A stretch of 64,000 nucleotides of DNA from Branchiostoma floridae (taxonomy: Eukaryota > Chordata > Leptocardii > Amphioxiformes > Branchiostomatidae), in contig NC_049986.1 of NCBI RefSeq assembly GCF_000003815.2, forward strand, positions 7,527,665 to 7,591,664, written 5' to 3'. A model generated the notes under the pieces. That model was not told where the DNA came from, ran no database searches, and saw only the letters and a list, made by a program, of their open reading frames with translations. Below are positions 42,801 through 54,800 of this stretch, piece after piece. Both the position numbers and the translations under genes were made by a program. Numbering within the stretch: the first letter of the stretch is position 1; every line of letters starts with the position of its first letter.

Positions 42801-45800
42801 AGAAACCGAGTGCTGAGACTACCTTCCGCACTAGAAAACGAGTGACGATAAATATTCCGCACTAGAAAACGAGTGACGACAAATATTCCGCACTAGAAAA
42901 CGAGTGACGACAAATATTCCGCACAGGAAAACCAGTGACGACAAATATTCCGCACTTGAAACCGTGAGTGCTGACAGCCTGCCTCTGTTACGTTATTTAC
43001 AGTTCCGGGCAGTTAAAGGTACACATATACAAAATTAATGTAATACATAAAAGAAGTGTAACAAAACGTTCACCTTGAGCTTGAGAAAGCTGCGTATGGG
43101 AGGAAATATCCGTGTCGGGTTTTCAAAGAACAGTACATATCAATTATCTTTCTTATTTAGACATTTTTTTTTCGTGACCAAAGTACAAATGTAGAACTGT
43201 CTAAACTGTCTGTAGCCGCCACGCATCAACAAATGATGCATGCGAACGATTGATTGAAAGTAGTCTGCAACTCAAACACGACAAAGGGAGCTGTAATTTA
43301 TTGGCATTTTGTCTTCGTGATTAATTTAGAAAAAGGGAACGAAGCTGACACACTGTTGACATGAGGTCATCATATACATAACACCATATACATGTAGGAT
43401 GTAGCGTATGATACACACATGCTGTTTCGAGTTCCGACAGAGACAAGACTAGGGCAAAATTGATTTAAAATACTGAGTAAGTGACCGTCCGAAGGTGAGT
43501 AGGCGCTGCTGCATGTCAACTGCATGTCGCTGCTGCATGTTTTTGAGTAACAAATTGGACGCGAGCACTGGAAACCCAGTGCTGATGGTCTTAAAATGAT
43601 AGTAGCACTCGGCTTCTAATGCCGAAGTGGTCTTAGCACTCGGCCTCTAGTGCCGAAAAGTCACCGAGCACTAGAAATCCCAGTGCGGAACCCGTGACTT
43701 AGGTAGATCGGCACTCGGTTATCCAGTGCTCAAAGACCTCCGCACTGGGTAACCAGTGCTGAACGACCTTTGAACCACCCTTCCGCACTAGAAACCGAGT
43801 GCTGAGCGGAGATCAGCACTAGAAACCGAGTGTTGGGCGGAGTTCGGCACTAGAAACCGAGTGCCGGGCGGAGTTCGGCACTGGAAAACGAGTGCCGAGA
43901 CAAGGTGTAGCTCTGGAATTCCAGTGCTGACGGGTCTTCAGCACTCGAACAAAGCCGTTCCGCACTGGAATTCCTGTGCGGAAGTTTCTTCCACACTGGG
44001 CCCCGAGTGCCGACGCCAGTTTCTCCACGAATTCCGCACTGGGCGCCCAGTGCGGAACCCGTGACTTCGGTATACTTGCGGTCAACATAATTCTGTGAAA
44101 CACAAATTGAGTGCAAAGAAACAAGACATGTTCATGTATCAACAAGTAAGTGACACAAAGCAAACAACTAACCAAAATGCAGACAGCTATGCAAACCAAA
44201 GAACACAATACACACCCAACATAGCAACAGAAACAGCTGAACAAAATGCTGACGGAATTGCAAAGCAATGCACACATTTTACAACTAAGAAACCACAAAC
44301 AACTGATAAAAAAGCAGACAGACTTGCTAAGCGAAGAGAATGCTACAAAGCCAGGAAAGAAAGAGAGACAGCTGATAAAAAAGCAGACAGACTTGCTAAG
44401 CGAAGAGAATGCTACAAAGCCAGGAAACAAAGAGAGACAGCTGATAAAAAAGCAGACATACTTGCTAAGGAAAGAGAATGCTACAAAGCCAGGAATCAAA
44501 GAGAAACAGCTGACAAAAAGGCTGACACACTTGCTAAGCGAAGAGAATGTAACAAAGCCAGGAAACAAAATGAAACATCTGACGAAAGGTTAAAAAGACT
44601 TGCAAAACAAAGATTAAACTACAGAAACAAAGCAGCTAATGAAACTTCTCAGCATAGAGCTGAACGTCTAAAGAAGTGCCGTGACTACAAAAGGAATGCA
44701 GCTGCTAAGAAGTATGTGAAAGAACATAGCACAGGTCACACTGAGCATAATAACGAAGAGTACAAGTCAGAGTTCCCAGCATTCCATTGCTACATACAGC
44801 AGCAACCAAAATACTATTGCATTCTGTGTAGAAAAGTCTTATTTCATGAGCAAGTAAGAGCCTGCAACATTTCTGTAACAGATGCTATGAAGTATGCATA
44901 TCAAAATAACTCTGATCAATGCCATCTGTGTTCAAAGTGTTCAACTGCTATTGAAAGACAAAAACCGATACCCAATGCTTGGACTAACAATATGGACCCA
45001 GGTGATATCCCATCATGTATAAAACAGCTTACTAGAATGGAGACAAGACTTGTCAGCCTGAAGTACACATTTGTAAAGCTGATTATCCTACCAGGTGGAC
45101 AATATGGTGAACAAGGCCAAGCCATAAGTTTCTCTACCAACATTGAAACATCTTGCAATCTCTTACCACGCTGTCAAAACACATCAGGAATCGTAATAGT
45201 ACATCCATCCGACACTAATGATAGAACACAAAGAAATGATCCACAATACATTGTGCGATATACTCACATGCATGAAGCTCTAACATGGCTGATCACTAAT
45301 AATCATCTTTATTCAGGTGTAAACATAGCTTCTTTTGAAGATTGGAAGGAAACATCTTGCGAATTCCATTCAAATGTTGCCAACTATGGTGAAATCGATC
45401 AAGCAAATGGATCTTCTAATGTCACAGAGCTGTCTGCTTTTCCCTGCAACTACATCAATCCAAATATTTCCTTACAAGCTCTGTTACAGAGTGCAACAGA
45501 CACTGTACCTGCAATATCACTCCCTCGTGAAACATCAGCACCACAAAGTATTTTTAAGGAGAAAGACCTTGAGGAACACTGCTTCCCTCAGTTGTATCCA
45601 TATGGTTGTAATGGCTTCCAACAGACAAGAGAAATACCTATGACAGACTTACAGTACTTCCAGTCACGACTACTTAATATCAATGATAGCTGGAGGAAAA
45701 ATATCCCTTGGCTCTTTTTTGCTTTGAACTCATATGAAATCAAGAAACTGTACAGTCAGATATCAATTGTGTGTAGAATGCAAAAGCAAGGTAATGATAC

Positions 45801-48800
45801 CTCACAATCTTCACCACAACCTCTGACAGCAGGTGATCTGCGTCAGCATATTCATGAAGATGTTGAAAGCACATCATACACTTTCATGAAGAACATCCGT
45901 GGAACAGCAGCATACTTTAAGGACCAACTGCTTAACCTACTAGCAAAAATCAACACAATTGGCCCACCAACTTGGTTTCTTACTGTGTCAGCAAATGACT
46001 TGAACTGGCCAGAGCTGTTTATGTCTCTCAATCCTGATCTGACATATGAGGAAGCTAAAGCTTTACCACAGCAAGACAAATGGAACCTGATGAGATCAGA
46101 CCCTGTCATGTGTGCCATACACTTTAACCGACGCACTGATGCACTGCTACGCTTCATATTGAACAGTCCGCAACATCCTATTGGTGTGATTACAGACCAC
46201 TGGATTCGTGTCGAGTTTCAATTAAGAGGTTCTCCTCACTTGCACTGTATGTTCTGGGTTGAGAATGCCCCCAACCTTGATACCATAGAAGGAAGGCAAA
46301 GAGCACCTGAATTCATTGACAAATATGTGTCCACACAGCTACCTGATGATGAAAACTCTCTCTTACATGAACTAGTGTCCAAATACCAACGGCATCATCA
46401 CACAAGAACATGTGAGAAGGGACGAACAAAGTGTCGATTTCACTTCCCTCGAGAAGTGTCACAGACCACACGACTCAGGCTAGATGTTGATGCTAATCGC
46501 AGCGCACAGTTTTATGTTACAAAACGAACACAACAGGACATCTGGATCAATGCATATAGCCCTACATTGCTCTTACATATGCAGTCTAACATGGACATAT
46601 AAATGGTTGGGTCAAAGTATGGTGCTGCTTACTATGCATGTATGTACATCTCAAAAGCTGAGCCTGATAATCTTCAAACAGCTATCTATGCTGGTCTGTC
46701 ACATCTACCACCTAACAGTACAAAAAGAGCACGTTTAGCCCAGATTGGTAACACTGTACTCAGCCACCGCCTAGTTGGAGGACAAGAAGTTGGCTACAGA
46801 CTTGCAAACCTGCAACTCATACAATCATCGAGACAGTGTCAATCAATGCCAAACCACCACACAAAAGAATGCGTCTGCTCAAACCCAAAGATGACCTCGA
46901 CAAACTTGATGATTCATCATCTGACATTTTCACAAAGGGAACAGCTCAATACTATGCAATGAGACCACATGGTGATCCCTGGGATACAATGTCATTATTC
47001 ACCTTTGCCGCAACATACTCCATTACATCCATTGAGCCATCAGAAGCTTCTCAAACTATCAAGTTACAACAATGTGACAGATGGATAAAGAAACGTCAAA
47101 AGTTTGCATGTGTTAGAAGTTCAAAACTATCCTCTGGAAATGGAGATGACTATTTCTATGGTCTCTTGTACATGTACTACCCATGGAGAAATGAAAATGA
47201 CATCCTTGGTGAATATGCTTGTGCTCAAGATGCTTTCTCTGCTAAGAAGGATCAATTTGACAATAGTCTTGCACAGCATTTTCATTTCACATCAGATATA
47301 GAACAAGCTATCATGCAAGTACGCCTGCTGTCAGATGATCTAACATCTATTGCTACCACACTTGCCCCCAATGTGACTCACCAACAGTTGCAAACTGAAC
47401 ATGACTTTAACACTGAAGGACTTCATCTTGATGCACAATGGACAGCACAAAATGCAGAACAAGCAGCAGCATCTGTTGCTCAAACTAATAGTATTGACAT
47501 GATATCTTCAGAAAACCTCACAATGTTACATGATGATTCACTTGCATGGAATACTGTATCTCGCTACACAATGGCTGATGATGCATTCTTTGACGCACTC
47601 AATAACATGTCACATGACCAACAGCACGTGTTTAACACAGTGAAAGAACACTTTTTACTGATGAACAGACACCAAGCAGACCGAGCCTCTCCAAAACCAC
47701 AACCGTTGAGACTCTTCGTGACGGGAGGAGCAGGCTGTGGCAAAAGCTTTCTAATAAAAGTTTTGAATGAGTACTTGATCCGTACATCAAACTGCCCAAC
47801 ATCTCCTGTAATGCTCACTGCACCAACAGGTGTCGCTGCCTACAACATTGGTGGCTTCACAGTACATTCAGCTCTATCACTGCCTGTTGACCATAGCCGA
47901 AGAGGTAAAACCCAGTACCTACCACTCAGTGCCGAGAAACTGTCACAACTTCGACGCAAATTCAGCAATGTACACACAGTTTTCAATGATGAAATAAGCA
48001 TGATCAGCAATGTCAGACTGGAACACATTCACCTCCGCCTATCAGAGATCAAAGACACTACAGCTGACCAACACAGCTACTTTGGGAACCTCAACATCAT
48101 AGCTTTTGGTGATTTCTACCAGCTCAAACCGGTCTTCGGAAAATTCATATTCGAAGATTCACTAAACCAACAAGAACCTTTCACTCACTTGTGGAGATCA
48201 CTATTCAAGCCATTATTCTTAACTGTCAATCACAGACAAAAAACTGACAAAGAGTTTACAGAACTCCTTAACAGAGTACGAGTTGGACTGCCAACCAATG
48301 CAGATATTGCCCTCCTTTCAACTTGCATCAAAAGAAGAGCAGAGATTGAACAATCTGCCTTTTCCATGGCTCTTCACATTTTCCCAACAAGGAAAAAGGC
48401 CATAGAGCATAACATGCAAGAACTGCAAAGACTATATGCTCAAACAGATACTCAGATACATGTACTGACAGCAAGAGATGAAATGACGGATGGTCCTGTC
48501 AATGCAAACAACATACCTGAACAAGATCTAATATCAGAAGACACCAGTGAAACAGCAGGACTTCAGAAAGAACTTCGCCTTGCTAAAGGTTGTCGAGTCA
48601 TGCTACTACGAAACATTCTGAGCGAGGATGGACTTGTAAATGGTGCACAGGGTACAGTGGAGGACTTCCTATCACAAGACTCTGAAAATGACCAACAATA
48701 CAACTCAAATGTGCCAAGTGTTACAGGAGTCTACGTCAAGTTTGACAATCCCAGGGTTGGTCAAATGTTACAAGACCCTACCAAGAACAATGCTATTCTT

Positions 48801-51800
48801 ATCTCAGCAATCACAGCAAAATTCTTTGCACGCTACAGCACTGTTTTCACCCGGACACAATTTCCACTCCAACTTTCTTACGCATCAACTTGCCACAAAG
48901 TACAAGGCCTATCATTGTCAAAAGTTGTACTTGATATAGGACCAAGTGTATTTAGCCCTGGAATGGTATATGTTGCTCTAAGCAGAGTTACCTCACTTGA
49001 AGGTTTGGCCATACTAGAGTTTGAACCAAAGAGGATAACAGCATTTCAATCTGTCTTGAGAGAGATGACAAGATTGACTCAAAGTATTACACCAAGTCAA
49101 CAACCAGACAGTACATGACAATGCTACTACATATATTCTCATGACAGTAAACATAAATTACCTACTGAACAAATACAGAGCTTATTTACTCAATACCATA
49201 AATGGCAACCATTGTGGACTGCACATTTAAAACATTTACATACCAATAAACTGTATACCTTCTGATCTGTTCAAATACCCACTATTGACTGTGAAGAATA
49301 CCTGAAAATTTGCCATTAAAGTTTAAGACTGAAAAAGGCTGTGTTACCTTCAGCTATAATGCAATGAAATACAAATACATGTAGGTAATGCAGCATGGCA
49401 GACCGTTGTCGTCACTATGACCCACATCAATATGAAAACCCTTTTGTTTGTTATGAAAATTTACATCATGTCTGAATAGCCCTATACATACGAAGCCAAG
49501 CAAACTATGCATGTAGAGAATATACAAACACTGCATTACTTTTTAGAATAGAATTGACACGATTTCACTTCAACCATTCTTTGCATTGTTTACAAATGTC
49601 ATTTGTGTAAAGACAAACACACCTTCCTTACTTCATTGTGATTAGCACAAATGCACGCTGCTCTGATGAACTACATCAAATATTGCAATATACAAAGCTA
49701 TACCATCTGATAAACAACACGTTTCACATAAGTTGTTCAATTCAAATTTGTCAGAAGACAATTAATTTATTTTTAACTAATTGTTCAATCTTACCATTAT
49801 AGATAGTACATATACCTGAACTGCAGTCATTCATATAGTACCCTCTCAACTTACCACAGTACCTCAAATTGTGCATGCAGTACCCACTCAGCTCACCACA
49901 GTACCTGGACTCCTGCTGTGCATGCAGTACCCACTCAGCTGACCGCAGTACCTGGACTTTAGCTGTGCATGCAGTACCCACTCAGCTCACCACAGTACCT
50001 GGACTCCTGCTGTGCATGCAGTACCCACTCAGCTGACTGCAGTACCTGGACTCCTGCTGTGCATGCAGTACCCACTCAGCTGACCGCAGTACCTGGACTC
50101 TAGCTGTGTATGCAGTACCCACTCAGCTGACCACAGTACCTGGACTCCAGCCACGCATGCAGTACCCACTCAGCTGACCACAGTACCTGGACTCCAGCCA
50201 TGCATGCAATACCCACTCAGCTGACCACAGTACCTGGACTCCAGCCACGCATGCAGTACCCACTCAGCTGACCACAGTACCTGGACTCCAGCCATGCATG
50301 CAATACCCACTCAGCTGACCACAGTACCTGGACTCCAGCCATGCATGCAGTACCCACTCAGCTGACCACAGTACCTGGACTCCTGCTGTGCATGCGGTAC
50401 TAACTCAGCTGACCACAGTACCTGGACTCCTGCTGTGCATGCAGTACCCACTCAGCTGACCACAGTACCTGGACTCCAGCCATGTATGCAATACCCACTC
50501 AGCTGACCACAGTACCTGGACTCCAGCCACGCCTGCAGTACCCACTCAGCTGACCACAGTACCTGGACTCCAGCCATGCATGCAATACCCACTCAGCTGA
50601 CCACAGTACCTGGACTCCTGCCGTACATACATTACCCACTCAGCTGACCACAGTACCTGGACTCCAGCCATGTATGCAATACCCACTCAGCTGACCACAG
50701 TACCTGGACTCCAGCCACGCCTGCAGTACCCACTCAGCTGACCACAGTACCTGGACTCCAGCCATGCATGCAATACCCACTCAGCTGACCACAGTACCTG
50801 GACTCCTGCCGTACATACATTACCCACTCAGCTGACCACAGTACCTGGACTCCAGCCATGTATGCAATACCCACTCAGCTGACCACAGTACCTGGACTCC
50901 AGCCACGCCTGCAGTACCCACTCAGCTGACCACAGTACCTGGACTCCAGCCATGCATGCAATACCCACTCAGCTGACCACAGTACCTGGACTCCAGCCAT
51001 GCATGCAATACCCACTCAGCTGACCACAGTACCTGGACTCCTGCCGTACATACATTACCCACTCAGCTGACCACAGTACCTGGACTCCAGTCATGCATGC
51101 AGCTACCACTCAGCTGACCACAGTACCTGGACTCCTGCTGTGCATGCGGTACTAACTCAGCTGAACACAGTACCTGGAATGCGGCGGTGCATGCGGTAGC
51201 CAGTCAGATGACCGCAGGGCCTGGACTCCTGACGTGTATGCGGTACTACCTCAGCTGGCCACAATACCTGGACTCCAGCTGTGCATGCTGTACCCACTCA
51301 GCTGACCACAGTACCTGGACTCCTGCTGTGCATGCGGTACTAACTCAGCTGACCACAGTACCTGGACTCGTGCTGTGCATGCGGTACCCACTCAGATGAC
51401 CACAGTACCTGGACTCCTGCCGTGTATGCGGTACTAACTCATCTGGCCACAATACCTGGACGCCTGCTGTGCATGCTGTACCCTCTCAGCTGATCAAAGT
51501 ACCTGAACTCCTGCTAACCATACAGTACTCACTCAGCTGTCCTTTCATAGAAATGAAATAAATTAAAATTGTTACTGTATATCCTTGAAATAATGTCTAA
51601 TTATTTCATATTTATTAGTTGTCGAGGGTCAGAAAATACAACGTCATATTTTAAGACACCTACATATATTTACAACAAGATTAACAGATCAATACAAGGC
51701 TTTGGCTACCATAATACGTATTTAGCAGACAAGCAAATTATCCCTACTGCACGCCAACGCACAGCATTTTGCCTTGCCGGGCTTGAAGTGCGAACCCACT

Positions 51801-54800
51801 TTTTCCTGACGATATTCCTACCACGCGGCAAGGCACAGCTTTTTTTAAAAGATTTCTTGTTTTCTGTCCCGCTGATTGTTTGGGAGCCCAATGCTGTTGA
51901 TTTTCCTTGTTAGATTCATCAGCCAGCAAAAGGGTATGTCATGCCGTAAGGGGTGGTATAACCCTGTTGTGTGTAAGCATGTCGACCAATGATGATGATG
52001 ATGATGTTAGATCCATCATTTTAAGCTCATGAGAAAAAACATATCAACACATTTATGCCATGAAGTTTAGATATTTGGGATGGATAGAGTAAAAAAATTC
52101 TGTCCCAACAAGCAAATTTCTGTCTCGGGATGAATGGATGGACGAGTCCTGGAGACAGTTCTCATTCCAGTTCTGGTTGTCTTGCTGTACTTGACTTTCC
52201 TGCCTAACTACATAAACAAGAAAGACTTGGGAGCCAAACATCTACTTTGGTATACTAGTGGTTAATCTCCAACAGATAACCATACATCTACTTGGAGAAT
52301 ATGGTATGTCTACGTTAACTGATTTGCATTCAAATTTGAACATATAGATAGGTGCCTGGTACATAAGCCATACCTCGATCTGCTGTAAAGTCCTTAACTT
52401 CCAACACATCCTCAGCAAGTAGCTCACACCTGGCAGTCAGGCTTCTCACTACATCCTCTCTTATTGCCTGCAGACAGACATGTGGTTGGGAAAGTATTAA
52501 CGTTACATTAGTTAAATTTATAAAATGTGATTGAAAATACTCCTGGCATGGAAAGGTTAAGGAGATGTTACATACACTTCAGTGCTGAAAATACTTTTTC
52601 AGCCAGGTTGCTCAGGTGGCAACCTGGGTCAAATACCAGTTTGAGCCATCAACAATCCAAAGTTATTACTTTCTTCAAATCAGCTACATGTACTTATCCA
52701 TTATCTTTCCTTCCAGTTAGATGTATATACTTAATAATATGTATTATCTTACCAAGAAAAAATACAAAATCTTAATATGCACAAAGGTGGTGTTCCACCT
52801 GCAAGATTTTAGGTTGCGCACTGTGCTACCTGGGTTTACAATTAAGTTGCACCAAGCAAAAGGTGGTTGCATTTGCAAGTGTGCAAGTGGGTAGCCACTA
52901 TGTACATGAGTTGATACTATGTACTGGAAAATATTTTTTGTTGTTCTTTGTTTACCTGTGATGCCTGTGCGACAGTTGCTTTGCTATGCACATACGCTCT
53001 AGCTTGTATAAGTCCCCGAATGAACACAGTCCCTCCACATTCTGTCACCATGGCCTCCTTGGACTTGTTATTTGTCTGTAATAATGAAAATCATTTCATT
53101 TCATTTATTCATTAATAACATTACATTGAGGTAAGTACAAACCCTTCTCCTACACAGAGGAAAATAGTGTCATCATACTCCTATTTTGTATAGAAGTAAT
53201 ATGATGACTAGGGGTGGGTACCAGTACAGAAAGTTTAGCTCTAGGTCTGGTTGAGAGGATCAGGTCCAGGTCCGGACCAAAACCTGGACGTAATTGTTTC
53301 TAAATGGGCAATACTGAAAACAATGGTCCATTTCACAACAAAGGAATCTGTTTGGTGAAGTATCTTATCTTCACGTAAACAACACTAACTGCATCTGTCA
53401 AGTCAGACCAAGTTTGACTGTAGAAAATTTAGTAAAAATGACTGTCAACTCTCCTCTACTTTGCTTCGTTATTTACTAGGACCAATAAGCCTCAAAACAC
53501 GTGAACGCCTGCTGCCGTAGTGCCGGTATAATCTGTTCATTTTCTAATCGGTCCAAAATCCGGTCTACTGATTTTTTTCAGGTCCGTTTTTTCCGGACTA
53601 GTCCAACAAGAAAAAAGGTTTTGTAACGGTATCCAATCCTAGCCCTAATGACGACACTATGTCCCTCTGCATAGAGAAATTACACATATACGAAATGATT
53701 CATACCAGTGTGTAATTTTGTGTAATCATCTAGCAAACCTTTCTCTGATGACAGAAAAAATTTGATCTTCAATTTCAAAATCAAGAACAAATCGTAAGAT
53801 TTCTTACTGCCTTAGAGAGAATCTGTACACAGAACATCTCAGGACCATCACTGGTGGGCTGGTGGGATGTCTTAGACTCCTTGTGTCTTCCCTTTCCTTT
53901 ACCCTGTTAGCATAAGAACACTTTTTCTAGAAAAATATAATGTACAGGTTCATGAACCACATGAATGCATTTCTTATTCAAGTATGTTGTTCAAATCTAT
54001 GAGTAAAAAATTCAGTCATCAAAATTTGACCACTCTCAGGCAACTAGCTATGGAGCGCCATGAGTTTGAGCGCAAGAAAAAGCGTACCGTGTTGGGGCAC
54101 CTCCCGTTACTAGTATTCTTGCATGTCATGATTACATGTTCTAACAGGCACATATTATCTTCACACCAACAGGTAATTTCAAGAGCCACATCATCATTGT
54201 GAATCTGTCTGATTATATGAAAATATCATCTACATCTCTCTGTCAAGTCTTATTTTCATAGACAGCACGAATCATTTGTTACAGTCAAATAAATCTTTGG
54301 AGCGTTCTCTAGTCTGCCACCTTCACGGCCACACTTCCTTGGGAGTACAATGGTGGCAATGTTTATGTCGCTTCCTTTTGGTTGCTTTTCTACTCAACAA
54401 ACATTTGAAGACCCATATTCATAGTGTTTTATGGAGCTTTATTTATGTGTATCATGGCAGTTGTGTGACTGCTTGGATGAGTTCGTATAGTTAGCGACAC
54501 GAGCCGCCAATACGCAGAGGCCGGTGACCACAGTGATTCAGTACTGTCAACATTACTGTTAGAATTCTGCTCTTGAAAAAACATGAAGTAAATATGTTAA
54601 AGTATACTTGGAATGCAAATTAAAGCTGTGTGCATGGACTTGGTTTATTTACCTTTGTAATCAGCATAGTCAGTGGCAACAAACACGGTGTACTTATGGA
54701 TAATAAGATCAGCAAAAAATCCGTACCGTCTTACGACGGGGACCGTCTTAGGGCGGCCCCCGTTAGTACTACTCAGTCAGTGTATTCTGTATCACCCTTG

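Larger units (their letters stand above)
41395..51545 (+). mobile_element. Helitron-like (Helentron-type) rolling-circle element in ODR4 intron 9
   Basis: The unit, opposite in strand to ODR4, holds in order: a 56-bp minisatellite, a cysteine-protease-like ORF, a nested 1.4-kb hairpin element, a Rep/PIF1-helicase ORF with two breaks, and a 47-bp minisatellite. Rep HUH plus PIF1-type helicase in one ORF defines Helitrons. An accessory protease and tandem repeats near the ends are features I associate with animal Helentron-type elements. The exact ends were not found, so the limits given are those of the outer minisatellites. The coding part differs little from intact, so insertion is likely recent on the scale of the genome. 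Confidence 0.8.

Noticed and set aside
42683-42980. CRISPR-like array of regularly spaced repeats
   Set aside because: Eukaryotic context, repeats only about 18 bp with no unique spacers, and TA-flanked inverted ends identify a transposon.
43819-44568. 249-residue minus-strand frame
   Set aside because: It runs antisense through the hairpin element and the Rep tandem repeat; its peptide repeats only reflect DNA repeats.
51187-51399. Frames with repeated CMRYYL-type peptides
   Set aside because: By-products of the 47-bp minisatellite; 47 is not a multiple of three, so no stable peptide repeat is encoded.
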